DNA of 64,000 nt from a virus. A program made the position numbers and the translations under genes. Numbering within the stretch: the stretch's first letter is position 1; each line of letters starts with the position of its first letter. The stretch spans positions 1 through 64,000 of the IMG/VR virus record IMGVR_UViG_3300035671_000001. One strand, given 5' to 3'. The notes beneath the pieces were generated by a model. The model had not been told where the DNA came from, did not search any database, and saw only the letters and a list, made by a program, of their open reading frames with translations. Shown one piece after another: positions 37,777 through 46,231 of the stretch.

Positions 37777-38247
37777 ATGGATAGCGGCTACAAGAAACAA
37801 CACCGAAAGCCGGGTCCTAAAAAGAAGCGCGGAAGGCCCAAAGGCCGCCTAGATAAGCTTACCATCTACAAGCAGATCACCGCCCAACGCAACATGCTCG
37901 CGGCCGCTAACTACAAAGTCGCCACCGAGCATATGGATGAGCAAATCGGCTGGCTCGAAGGGCTAACCGCAGTGCTCAATCCATTCGACGACAAGGGCCA
38001 CGTGCTCAAGGGCATGAGCCCACAGCTCTACTTCAAAGCAGTCGAACTGTACCGCGATTTCCTCGGCCTGCGGGCGCCGTACCAATCGCCACGGCTGTCG
38101 GCAGTGCAGATTTCCCCACCGCAGCGACAGCGCGAAACAACGGTTAATGTCACCATTCTCAACGATCGCGGCGAGCAGGTGTATTCCGATGCGCCCGAGG
38201 ACATTAAGCAGATCGAGCACGTGCCCGGCGACGAGGAGGCAGCGTGA
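37777..38247 (+). CDS. Possible small terminase subunit
   Basis: 156 residues. A basic N-terminus with G-P-K-K-K-R-G-R-P-K-G-R-L-D-K-L-T (AT-hook-like) is followed by a helical core and a beta-rich C-terminus (V-N-V-T-I-L-N-D). Its place a few genes before the large terminase and its DNA-binding-like start suit a small terminase or packaging accessory protein. No direct family match. Confidence 0.4.
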   Translation: MDSGYKKQHRKPGPKKKRGRPKGRLDKLTIYKQITAQRNMLAAANYKVATEHMDEQIGWLEGLTAVLNPFDDKGHVLKGMSPQLYFKAVELYRDFLGLRAPYQSPRLSAVQISPPQRQRETTVNVTILNDRGEQVYSDAPEDIKQIEHVPGDEEAA

Positions 38248-38663
38248 TGGAAACCACTGGCCTGTGCGATCTTTGCGGCATGGGTTGGTGTGGGCGCCCG
38301 TGTTTCCGCGATGCAAAGAAGCGTAACGGGCTGCTGTTTCATGCTGATGGGCGGGCCAAGACGCTCAAGGAGCGCGGGCTCGCTTGGGACAGCCCACCTC
38401 TAATTCAGACCGCGCCTAATCCGAAGCGGCGCGCGATTACTCCGCACCTCAAGTTGCTCTTAGGCAAGAAGGGCGTTGCAAAGGATGTCCCGAAAGTCGG
38501 GGCGGATGTCTCGAAAGTCCCAAATGTCTCGAAAGTCGAGAAGCCTGTCTCGAAAGTCGAGGAGCGTAAGATGGGCCGCCCTGCCTCGGGGCTCTCGCCT
38601 GCTGAGCGCAAGCGCCGGCAGCGCGAGGCGAAAAAGGGCAAGCCGCTCGACTTCAAGGGCTGA
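38247..38663 (+). CDS. Hypothetical protein with S-K-V-E repeats
   Basis: 138 residues. The N-terminal C-D-L-C-G-M-G-W-C...C cluster may bind zinc. The middle carries short repeats built on V-S-K-V-E, encoded by the DNA repeats at 38488-38570. The C-terminus is basic (E-R-K-R-R-Q-R-E-A-K-K-G). The start overlaps the previous stop (TGATG). Function unknown. Confidence 0.5.
   Translation: METTGLCDLCGMGWCGRPCFRDAKKRNGLLFHADGRAKTLKERGLAWDSPPLIQTAPNPKRRAITPHLKLLLGKKGVAKDVPKVGADVSKVPNVSKVEKPVSKVEERKMGRPASGLSPAERKRRQREAKKGKPLDFKG
38488..38570 (+). repeat. Imperfect tandem repeat GTCTCGAAAGTC
   Basis: Four copies of a TGTCYCGAAAGTC unit occur within about 80 bp, two of them extended to the inverted repeat CTCGA-AAG-TCGAG. 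They encode the V-S-K-V-E repeats. The dyad could form small hairpins or bind a protein, but protein-repeat slippage is the simpler reading. Confidence 0.6.
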
Positions 38664-38666
38664 ACC

Positions 38667-38870
38667 GTGCGTGATCCCCAGTCCGAACTCACAGCCATCA
38701 AGCTGCAGCTCATGCGCAGTGCGCTCACGCGAGTGACTTCACCTTATTCAATGGGCGGGCGGCCGAAGAGCTTACGTCCTGTCACGTTGCCGGAGTTGAA
38801 CGGTGCAGCAAGTCGAATGTCCATGTTGCCACGGCGAGCGCATGCTGTGGCTGTACCAGGAAGATGCTGA
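38667..38870 (+). CDS. Small hypothetical protein, GTG start (doubtful)
   Basis: 67 residues. The N-terminal half (P-Q-S-E-L-T-A-I-K-L-Q-L-M-R-S-A-L) is a plausible helix; the C-terminal part overlaps the 38803 gene and has shadow-like composition. Either this gene is truncated or its end is spurious. Confidence 0.3.
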   Translation: MRDPQSELTAIKLQLMRSALTRVTSPYSMGGRPKSLRPVTLPELNGAASRMSMLPRRAHAVAVPGRC

Positions 38871-38991
38871 GCTGGGGCAGCTTGAGCCTGCGCGGGTGCA
38901 GTGCTGTCACTGCGAAGGCATCGGCACCGTTGAGGCTGAAGTTTCTGGTGCGCCTCCACCGCTGCGATCGTGGTGGCAGTGGCGGCTATGA
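38803..38991 (+). CDS. DnaJ-type zinc-finger protein
   Basis: 62 residues, GTG start. C-P-C-C-H-G-E-R and C-C-H-C-E-G-I-G are two CxxCxG-type elements like those of the DnaJ zinc finger. Its stop overlaps the large terminase start. Probably a small metal-binding protein of the packaging region. Confidence 0.5.
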   Translation: MQQVECPCCHGERMLWLYQEDAELGQLEPARVQCCHCEGIGTVEAEVSGAPPPLRSWWQWRL

Positions 38992-40265
38992 TCGAGCCTG
39001 CTCAGCATAAGCTCAAGTACCAGAGGCCGAAGCTTTACGCCAAGCAGAGCGCGGCTATGTTCGATCCGCGCCGGATCTCGCTGATCGAGGCGTCGACTAA
39101 GAGCGGCAAGACAGTCAGCGGCATTGCGTGGCTGTACGAGCAAGCGATTAAAGGCAAGCCTGGACAGAATTATTGGTGGGTTGCGCCGGTGTCGATGCAA
39201 GCGCGCATCGCGTTCAATCGTATGCAGCGACACTTCACTGCCAAGGACACCGGGCTCTCGGTGTTCGGCGTCAACCGTACCGATCACACTCTCACTACGC
39301 ACAAGGAAACGGTGATTGCGTTTCGCTCGGGTGATCACCCTGACACGCTTTACGGTGAAGACGTCTATGCTTGTGTGATTGACGAGGCGTCGCGCTTCAA
39401 GGAAGAGAGCTGGCATGCGATCCGCTCAACGCTCACTGCTACGCGCGGGCCGATTCGAATAATTGGAAATGTCAAAGGCAGAAAAAATTGGTTCTACCAG
39501 CTTGCGCGTAGAGCTGAGCAGGGCTTTCCGAATCTCGGCTACCACAAGCTCACGGCCTATGACGCGATCGCGGCTGGTGTGCTCGACAAGAATGAGATCA
39601 GCGCGGCCAAGGCGACGCTGCCTGATCATGTGTTCCGCGAGCTGTACCTTGCCGAGCCGAGCGACGATGAGGGTAATCCGTTCGGTGCACAGCACGTGCG
39701 CAATTGCTTTGCGCCGCTGTCCAAGCGTCCTGCTGTAGCGTGGGGTTGGGATCTTGCGCGTAAGATGGATTGGACTGTGGGTATTGGGCTTGATGCCGAC
39801 GGCCGTGTGTGCGAAGCGCTACGGTTTCAGAAGCCGTGGCACGAGCAGGTAGATATCATCAAGAAGTTCGTGCAGAACACACCCGCGCTTGTGGACGAGA
39901 CGGGTGTTGGTGATCCGATTATCGAAGCCATCAAGCAGCCTGTGAAGAAGGGCGGCAATGGTGCTGAGGTGATTGAGCTGAGCTGCCCGAGGCTTGAGGG
40001 CTACCGGTTCACGATGGCCAGCAAGCAGATGTTGATGGAAGGGTTGGCGCTGGCGATCCACGAGCGCAAGATACGTTTTCCTGAGGGGCCGATCAGCATC
40101 GAGCTGCTGAACTTCGAGTATGAGTTCACGCGGCTCGGCATTCGTTACTCGGCGCCGTCTGGAATGCACGACGATTGTGTGTGTGCATTGGCTCTGGCAT
40201 GGCGATGCTTCGACAACAAGAAGCTGAATTACGATCTCGATCTGTCATGGATTGGCGGGGACTGA
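38988..40265 (+). CDS. terL: Terminase large subunit
   Basis: 425 residues. ATPase Walker A E-A-S-T-K-S-G-K-T (34-42), Walker B Y-A-C-V-I-D-E-A-S (127-135) and coupling motif I-I-G-N-V-K-G are followed by an RNase H-like nuclease domain with D255 (G-W-D-L), D303 (V-D-E-T-G-V-G-D) and D395-D396 (M-H-D-D-C-V-C-A). All catalytic residues are present. It translocates and cuts phage DNA at the portal. The ATG at 38988 overlaps the zinc-finger stop and is preferred to the earlier GTG frame. Confidence 0.95.
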   Translation: MIEPAQHKLKYQRPKLYAKQSAAMFDPRRISLIEASTKSGKTVSGIAWLYEQAIKGKPGQNYWWVAPVSMQARIAFNRMQRHFTAKDTGLSVFGVNRTDHTLTTHKETVIAFRSGDHPDTLYGEDVYACVIDEASRFKEESWHAIRSTLTATRGPIRIIGNVKGRKNWFYQLARRAEQGFPNLGYHKLTAYDAIAAGVLDKNEISAAKATLPDHVFRELYLAEPSDDEGNPFGAQHVRNCFAPLSKRPAVAWGWDLARKMDWTVGIGLDADGRVCEALRFQKPWHEQVDIIKKFVQNTPALVDETGVGDPIIEAIKQPVKKGGNGAEVIELSCPRLEGYRFTMASKQMLMEGLALAIHERKIRFPEGPISIELLNFEYEFTRLGIRYSAPSGMHDDCVCALALAWRCFDNKKLNYDLDLSWIGGD

Positions 40266-40299
40266 ATCCATTTGGACCGAGGAAGGTAGGGAGTTTGAT

Positions 40300-40677
40300 G
40301 TGATTACATTACGAGAGTTTGTATGCAAGGAATGTGGCCACAAAGTTGTGGTGCATCCTCGTTTGCCCCTCGATTATACGCCTAACATTTGTTGTGAGTG
40401 CTACGAGCACGGCCAGCCAAAACGCCGAGATGCTGAGGCTAGGATTTTCAATAAGGCGGTAGAGATTATGCGTTTATGTGGGGAGGTGACTGACATGACA
40501 AAGGACTGTCAGCACGGGTTCAGCTCGCAAGCGCTGTGCCCGGTGTGTCAGCATTTCGGGAAGATTGCAGCCGCAGAGGCGGCTGAGCGTGAGCAGCGAG
40601 ATTTCAGCACTATCGTCGACGCGTCCCGGCCTCGCACGAATCCCGGCGCGCCCGACGAGGCCAGCAGCTCCGGCTGA
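40300..40677 (+). CDS. Zinc-finger hypothetical protein
   Basis: 125 residues from a GTG at 40300 with AGGTAGGGA upstream; the open frame extends into the terminase gene. C-K-E-C, C-C-E-C and, near residue 85, C-Q-H plus C-P-V-C-Q-H give two cysteine clusters. The C-terminus is disordered. Function unknown. Confidence 0.45.
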   Translation: MITLREFVCKECGHKVVVHPRLPLDYTPNICCECYEHGQPKRRDAEARIFNKAVEIMRLCGEVTDMTKDCQHGFSSQALCPVCQHFGKIAAAEAAEREQRDFSTIVDASRPRTNPGAPDEASSSG

Positions 40678-40807
40678 CAATTCCTCCTCAGCTCGGAGCC
40701 GTTCGGGCGATTAGACAGATAGCACGAATTGACGTGCTTCAAACTATCGGGGCGACTGTAAGCGCCCGCCTGTCTTGGTGATCAACAAAGAGGAGAAAGA
40801 CGGAGTA

Positions 40808-40963
40808 ATGCCCGAAGAGACTCAGCTCGATCGTATCGAGGCGCTGTTGCGTCAGCTACTTGCGGCGCTGATCAAGATGAACATGCGCCTCGACGTTGTG
40901 TGCGGGCACGAGCTGAAGGAGCCCGAACAGCAGCTCCGCTTCTTCGGCGAGGTCCCGCTTTAG
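40808..40963 (+). CDS. Small coiled-coil protein
   Basis: 51 residues from the ATG after CGGAG; a TTG at 40775 would add 11. L-D-R-I-E-A-L-L-R-Q-L-L-A-A-L-I-K-M-N is a short leucine-rich helix. No family recognised. Confidence 0.4.
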   Translation: MPEETQLDRIEALLRQLLAALIKMNMRLDVVCGHELKEPEQQLRFFGEVPL

Positions 40964-41035
40964 AAAGACATGAGAGCACGTGCGGGGACCTTCGGGGGAG
41001 GCGGGGACACATGCTCTCACGATCAAGCCGAGCTG

Positions 41036-41179
41036 TTACCGCTGTGGCGGTTGCTGCGGCTGATTGGGTGGTCTCGGTGCTCCGCCCGGAGGCGGCTTCT
41101 GTTCGGGTTGCGGGTTCTGCGTCGGGTTCGGGTTCTGCACCGGATCGTTCGGATTCGGATCAATTGGATTGTTGGGCAT
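41036..41179 (-). CDS. 47-residue Pro/Asn/Gln-rich protein on opposite strand
   Basis: M-P-N-N-P-I-D-P-N-P-N-D-P-V-Q-N followed by P-P-P-G-G-A and a Q-P-Q-Q-P-P-Q-R end. A good ribosome-binding site (ACGGAG) precedes the ATG and the reading frame is clean. No plus-strand gene fits 40964-41270, which otherwise shows only the inverted repeat ATGAGAGCA...TGCTCTCA. A short proline-rich virion or envelope peptide is possible. Confidence 0.4.
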   Translation of the reverse strand: MPNNPIDPNPNDPVQNPNPTQNPQPEQKPPPGGAPRPPNQPQQPPQR

Positions 41180-41270
41180 TTCGCTCCGTTACCTGTTCTT
41201 GACCCACCTGCCGCACAACAACACCGCGACAAGCTACTTCGTTCCTTGAGGGAAATGATGGGCGCTTAAG

Positions 41271-43469
41271 ATGGCGATGCAGTTCAGCACATGGATGACG
41301 CGTTGGGACCCGAACGAGTACACCTTGTTCCGGCATCGCCTGCGCGGCGTGCAGTTCATCGGCCCCGACGTCATGCGGCGCTGGGACGTCACGCTGGCGA
41401 CGAACAGCATCGACCTCAACGATCCGATTATTCCTGCCTTCAAGGACGCGCTGATCAAGGAGGGCATCCTCCTGCCCGCGCGCGCGGAGTTGATCTTCGC
41501 GGCGGAGACAGGAGGCGAGCCTCCAGCCGAAGGGCAAGGGCCGCAAGGTCCGGCGGGACCGCCCGGCGCGACTGGGCCAGCGGGGCCAGCAGGGCCAGCA
41601 GGGCCAGCAGGGCCAGCGGGTCCACCGGGCAGCGGAGCTGGTGGTGGAATCGAAGAGGCGCCGATCGACGGCCAGCTCTACGGCCGCAAGGATGCGGCGT
41701 GGTCGCAGGTCACTGGAACGGGCGGACAGCCGGGGCCGGCAGGGCCTCCGGGACCGGCAGGCGCGGACGGCAAGGACGGCAAGGACGGTAAGGACGGCAA
41801 AGACGGTGCGCAGGGGCCGCAAGGTGATCAGGGTCCGCAGGGCACGCAGGGACCGGCAGGACCGGCCGGGGCCGAGGGCGTGCAGGGTCCGGCAGGTCAA
41901 GGTGGCGTGCAGGGCGTGCAGGGTGAGCCGGGACCGCAGGGATCGCCTGGGCTGAATGGTGCGCCGGGGTTGCCGGGATCACCGGGTGCGCAAGGCCCGA
42001 CGGGCGCGGACGGCGCGCCAGGAGTTGGACTGCCGGGCGCGGCAGGGCCGCAAGGTTTACAGGGACCGGCGGGCGTGGACGGTGCGCAGGGTCCGGCTGG
42101 TCCCGAGGGCGCGGTCGGCCCGCAGGGCGTCGCGGGCGGAGTTGGTCCGCAGGGAATCCAAGGACCCGGAGGCCCGCAAGGCGTGCAAGGCGAGCCGGGG
42201 TCGATCGGCCCCGCCGGCGCGCAGGGTGCGCAGGGCATGCAGGGGCCGTCCGGTGACACTGTCACGATCATCGGCAGCTTCAGTAACAAAGCGATCGCTG
42301 ATCTACCGCCGTCAGGCTACGTGCCTGCGGATTGGGATTCGCCCGGCGTGCCGCCTCTGGGCAACCAGATGGCGAACGGCCAGGGCTTGTTGCACACGCC
42401 GACGCAAACGGTTTGCTTGTGGGTTGGTCCAACGCTCACGCCCTCGGGTTGGGTCGAGCTGGGGAATGTGCAAGGTCCGATTGGGCCGACTGGTGCGGCG
42501 GGGCCAGCAGGCGCGCAAGGTCCACAAGGTGTGCAAGGTCCGCCGGGAGCTGATGCTGCGCCGGGTCCAACGGGAGCAACCGGCGCGGCTGGTCCACAAG
42601 GGCCGCAAGGTGATCCGGGTGCGCAGGGTATTCAGGGCATACCGGGATCACCGGGCGCTGCCGGAGCGCAGGGCGCGCAAGGCCCGCAAGGCATCGCTGG
42701 TCCGCAGGGCGCCAAGGGCGATCCTGGAACGCCGGGCCTGACTGGCGCGCAGGGTCCGAAGGGCGATACCGGTGCGCAGGGAACGCCGGGATCGACGGGC
42801 GCGCAGGGTCCGGCCGGAACGCAAGGCGTGCAAGGCGTGCAGGGCGTGCCGGGTCCGACTGCGGTGTCGGCGAATGCAGGCAACACCGCGACGCTCGGCA
42901 CCGACAATCTGATCTATGTGCCGACGCTGCCTCCGGCCTCTAACGCTACGCCGACGATGGACGGCACGGCGACGGTTGGTGTTGCGACGGCCTGGGCGCG
43001 CGGCGACCATGTGCATCCGAGCGACACCTCGCGCATGGCGAAGGTCGGTACGACAGCCGTTGGCAACGCGGCGGCCGGCGAGATCGGCGAGGTGCTCTCG
43101 ACCAGCGTCACCACCGGCGTCACGCTGGCCAGCGGCACGGCGGCGAACGTCGGGACGCTGAGCCTGACCCCGGGCGACTGGGACGTGAGCGCGCAGCTCG
43201 TGTTCAACCCCGGCACCAACCTCACCATCATGGCGGCGGCGATCTCGCTGACCTCGGCGACACTGCCAACAGCAGCGCAGCTCGCAGCGGGCACCGGGGC
43301 GATGCAGCAGTTGCGCGCATCGTTCGCGGCCTCGGCGGCCGAGATGCTGCAGAGCGGGTCGTGCCGCGTGAACGTCAGCACGACCACGACCGTCTACATG
43401 GTGGCGATGGTGACCGGCACGGGGACGTGGACGGGGACCGGCTTCATCAGTGCGCGCAGGCGGCGCTGA
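41271..43469 (+). CDS. Collagen-like fibre protein
   Basis: 732 residues. A globular N-terminus (1-80) leads to two Gly-X-Y collagen blocks (about 85-325 and 400-520) separated by a globular insert starting near [10 protein letters not shown]. The C-terminal 200 residues are beta-rich and likely a trimerisation or receptor-binding tip. Such proteins form virion fibres. The coding sequence is full of short GC-rich repeats that can recombine. Confidence 0.85.
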   Translation: MAMQFSTWMTRWDPNEYTLFRHRLRGVQFIGPDVMRRWDVTLATNSIDLNDPIIPAFKDALIKEGILLPARAELIFAAETGGEPPAEGQGPQGPAGPPGATGPAGPAGPAGPAGPAGPPGSGAGGGIEEAPIDGQLYGRKDAAWSQVTGTGGQPGPAGPPGPAGADGKDGKDGKDGKDGAQGPQGDQGPQGTQGPAGPAGAEGVQGPAGQGGVQGVQGEPGPQGSPGLNGAPGLPGSPGAQGPTGADGAPGVGLPGAAGPQGLQGPAGVDGAQGPAGPEGAVGPQGVAGGVGPQGIQGPGGPQGVQGEPGSIGPAGAQGAQGMQGPSGDTVTIIGSFSNKAIADLPPSGYVPADWDSPGVPPLGNQMANGQGLLHTPTQTVCLWVGPTLTPSGWVELGNVQGPIGPTGAAGPAGAQGPQGVQGPPGADAAPGPTGATGAAGPQGPQGDPGAQGIQGIPGSPGAAGAQGAQGPQGIAGPQGAKGDPGTPGLTGAQGPKGDTGAQGTPGSTGAQGPAGTQGVQGVQGVPGPTAVSANAGNTATLGTDNLIYVPTLPPASNATPTMDGTATVGVATAWARGDHVHPSDTSRMAKVGTTAVGNAAAGEIGEVLSTSVTTGVTLASGTAANVGTLSLTPGDWDVSAQLVFNPGTNLTIMAAAISLTSATLPTAAQLAAGTGAMQQLRASFAASAAEMLQSGSCRVNVSTTTTVYMVAMVTGTGTWTGTGFISARRRR

Positions 43470-43491
43470 GCAATTTAGAAGGTTCTAAACT

Positions 43492-45078
43492 ATGACACGC
43501 CCAACAATCCGCAGAGGCGATCAGGGCTCGCTCGTGATTGATGTGCAGAATTGTCTACTGGAGACGGCCGACGTCGACGGCGATTTCGGTGCGCAGACCG
43601 AGCAGGCGGTGCGCGACTATCAGGAGTACGAACACATCAGTGTCGATGGTGTTGTTGGCCCAATGACGTGGGAGCACCTCGACACGGATTATGAGCTGTC
43701 GCCATACCCCCCAGCACTGCTACCGCCGCTTGAGCCGGCGACTGCAAAGAAAATCACTGATCTGGCCATGCAGTCGCCGGTCGCGGATTACAATTGGAGC
43801 GACAGAGGCATGTCGCCTCCGGGCTACACCAAGGGCATGGCGCTCGGTTATGCCACGTTGGTGCGTAAGTTGTATGTGGGAGACAGCGCTGCGCTCGACA
43901 TGGCGCAGGCCGACACCGGCGATGACGATAAGGATGCGCTCGCTTGGTATGCGGACGTGTACGAAGACCTTGAGATGGACAACGACGAGGACGGGCTGCC
44001 GACGTTGCGCCACTTGTATTGCCTGCTCTGGGGTCTCGGCATGCGCGAGAGCAGCGGGCGCCATTGCGAGGGTCGCGATCAAAGCGCTGAGAACACGAGC
44101 AGCACGACGGCAGAGGCGGGATTATTTCAGCAGAGCCAAAATTCGAGTTCGTGCTCGACTGAGATCCAGAAGCTACTCGACGAGTACATGTCCAACATTG
44201 GCTCCCAGCAATGCGCGCTTGATGTTTTCAAGGAAGGTGTTGGCTGCTCGTCGAGTGAGTGGGCTTGCTATGGCAGCGATGTTGGCTACGACTTTCAGGA
44301 CACCTGCAAGAAGTGCCCACAGTACGCCGTCGAGGCGTGCTTGATCGGGCTGCGCCATTTGCGTCAGCACTGGGGGCCAATCAACGAGCACGCCGCCGAG
44401 GTCAATCCGTATGTGGACGATCTTTTGATAGAGATCGAGCGCGTTCTTGCTGTATCGCCTGATGTGCCGATCGAGCCTGATGAGCCGGACGATCCGCTGC
44501 ATCATCCTGCGCCGAAGCCGCCCGAGGTGGAAGAAGTGCCGGAGCTGCCCAACCTACGCGCTATTTGCATTTCCAGTGGGCACGGTTTGAAGGTGCGCGG
44601 CGCGGCTGGGCCATCGCCGTGGGGCCTCGACGAGGTTGACGAAGCGAGGCGGGTAGTCTCGCGCGTTGTTGAATTGTTGGAGGAGGCTGGCGGTTCGGTG
44701 GTGGAATTCCACGACAACACTTCTACCACGCAGAGTCAGAATCTCTCGACCATTACAACGTTCCACAACAAGCAGCAGAGAGACCTGGACGTAAGCATTC
44801 ATTTCAACTGCTACGATCAGACGGCGCATGGGGTCGAGGTTCTCTATCTCACGCAGGAGAAACTTGCAGACAAGATTTCGAAAGCGATAGCCGATGCCGC
44901 CGGGCTCACCAACAGAGGTCCGAAGTATCGTGGCGATTTGGCTTTTCTAAACAACACGACCAAGCCGGCGGTGCTAATCGAGACCCTGTTCTGCGACAAC
45001 CAGGGGGACACGGACGCGTACCGTTCTGAGTTCAACGCGATCTGCGAAGCGATCGCGAGAAGCATCGCAGTCATCTGA
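43492..45078 (+). CDS. Endolysin: peptidoglycan-binding and amidase domains
   Basis: 528 residues. An N-terminal PG_binding_1 domain (D-V-Q-N-C-L-L...G-V-V-G-P-M-T-W, 1-62) is followed by a middle domain with G-M-R-E-S-S-G-R-H and A-G-L-F-Q-Q-S like lytic transglycosylases. A C-terminal amidase_3-type domain follows (I-S-S-G-H-G near 363, S-I-H-F-N-C, I-E-T-L-F-C). It would cleave host peptidoglycan at lysis. The two-enzyme layout is unusual but the middle domain call is tentative. Confidence 0.75.
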   Translation: MTRPTIRRGDQGSLVIDVQNCLLETADVDGDFGAQTEQAVRDYQEYEHISVDGVVGPMTWEHLDTDYELSPYPPALLPPLEPATAKKITDLAMQSPVADYNWSDRGMSPPGYTKGMALGYATLVRKLYVGDSAALDMAQADTGDDDKDALAWYADVYEDLEMDNDEDGLPTLRHLYCLLWGLGMRESSGRHCEGRDQSAENTSSTTAEAGLFQQSQNSSSCSTEIQKLLDEYMSNIGSQQCALDVFKEGVGCSSSEWACYGSDVGYDFQDTCKKCPQYAVEACLIGLRHLRQHWGPINEHAAEVNPYVDDLLIEIERVLAVSPDVPIEPDEPDDPLHHPAPKPPEVEEVPELPNLRAICISSGHGLKVRGAAGPSPWGLDEVDEARRVVSRVVELLEEAGGSVVEFHDNTSTTQSQNLSTITTFHNKQQRDLDVSIHFNCYDQTAHGVEVLYLTQEKLADKISKAIADAAGLTNRGPKYRGDLAFLNNTTKPAVLIETLFCDNQGDTDAYRSEFNAICEAIARSIAVI

Positions 45079-45102
45079 AGCAGCAAACTGGAGGTAAGTG
45101 TA

Positions 45103-45792
45103 ATGAATGGACAACCGTTTCTAGCTTTGATCACTCCCATTAGTGGAGGTGGAGGGCAGCCGCCTCCGTTGCAGCCGGGTTATCCGACGCATCCGTGGGT
45201 GCCGCCTTATGGACCGTCGCATCCGATCGCGCCGGGTGGCCCACCTCCGCAAATCTGGGGACCGATCGGTCCTTACCCGGACGCCGGCTTCCCGGGTCCG
45301 CAGCCCGGTGGCCCGACCTATCCTTCGCACCCGATCTATTATCCGGGCGCGCGCCCAGACCAAGGTCTGCCGGGACAGCAGCCGCGTCCCGACCAGAGCT
45401 TGCCGTGGCCGCAGCCGCATCCGTCGCACCCGATTGCGCCGGGAGGACAGCCGCCGTCACCAAGCCATCCTATCGTCTACCCGCCTTATGTTGACATCGG
45501 CTTCCCTGGACCGCAGCCGCATCCGTCGCACCCGATCGTGCTGCCGCCGATCCAGCCGGGCGGGCCACCGCTCGTTATTTGGGGAGGCCCGTTCCTGCCG
45601 CCTTACGTTGATATCGGATTCCCTCTTCCACAGCCGCATCCGGAGCATCCGATTGTGATCCCGCCGCTGCCGCCGGAGCCGCCCGGTGAGGCAGTCAAGC
45701 CGCCGCCTCCGGGTGGTGGTTGGGCTTATGCCCCTGGTTATGGCTGGGGCTATTTCCCTGGCACCGGAGGTGTAGCGGGGCCGAAGACCTAG
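45103..45792 (+). CDS. Proline-rich repeat protein
   Basis: 229 residues with repeats of P-H-P-S-H-P-I-x-x-P and P-P-Y-V-D-I-G-F-P. It is unlike a globular enzyme. Position between endolysin and portal suggests a virion or lysis-associated protein. A T-G-G-V-A-G-P end follows an aromatic Gly-rich stretch. Confidence 0.5.
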   Translation: MNGQPFLALITPISGGGGQPPPLQPGYPTHPWVPPYGPSHPIAPGGPPPQIWGPIGPYPDAGFPGPQPGGPTYPSHPIYYPGARPDQGLPGQQPRPDQSLPWPQPHPSHPIAPGGQPPSPSHPIVYPPYVDIGFPGPQPHPSHPIVLPPIQPGGPPLVIWGGPFLPPYVDIGFPLPQPHPEHPIVIPPLPPEPPGEAVKPPPPGGGWAYAPGYGWGYFPGTGGVAGPKT

Positions 45793-45871
45793 TGTAACGG
45801 CATGGACTTGTGACTTCGGGTGCCAATGCCGTCCCTGACCGTTGAGACCAGTCCGAAGGGGATGGCAACCA

Positions 45872-46231
45872 ATGTCTACGTGGGTCAACCGTAATCCGTT
45901 TATCTTTCTCGGCGGGTTATTGGCTCTGTGGCTCGGCGTTTTCTCGATCAGCTTTTATGCTTCGAGTGTTGGAGCACCGGCGCCTTCGTATCCGGCGCCG
46001 TTGCCACCGTCACAACACGACGAGCACTTGCTTGCGCTCGATCGCGCTGGCATCGAGGCCGCCTATCGCGAGCAGGTGACGTTGCTGTTTAAGAATTGGA
46101 TGAATGACCCGAGCACACATCAGCCAAATCGCGCACTGACAGGATTACGCAACGCCGCGAAGGCTTACGTCGAGGCCATGGACGGGGCCAATCGTCGGGA
46201 AGAGCAACTGAGGACCAGACAACAGAGATGA
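45872..46231 (+). CDS. Single-TM protein upstream of portal
   Basis: 119 residues from the ATG at 45872; the earlier in-frame start at 45842 lacks a ribosome-binding site. One TM helix (residues 10-32, F-I-F-L-G-G-L-L-A-L-W-L-G-V) and a Pro-rich then helical soluble part. Its stop overlaps the portal start. Possibly a holin or spanin-like component near the endolysin. Confidence 0.5.
   Translation: MSTWVNRNPFIFLGGLLALWLGVFSISFYASSVGAPAPSYPAPLPPSQHDEHLLALDRAGIEAAYREQVTLLFKNWMNDPSTHQPNRALTGLRNAAKAYVEAMDGANRREEQLRTRQQR

Noticed and set aside
40978-41020. B box (GAGAGCACGT) as a TIGR remnant
   Set aside because: No A box or phased neighbour at 18 bp; the element is one arm of a local inverted repeat.
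41160-41900. Minus-strand frame opposite the collagen-like gene
   Set aside because: Gly-X-Y codons leave all frames open; the product is R/C/P-rich with no motif.
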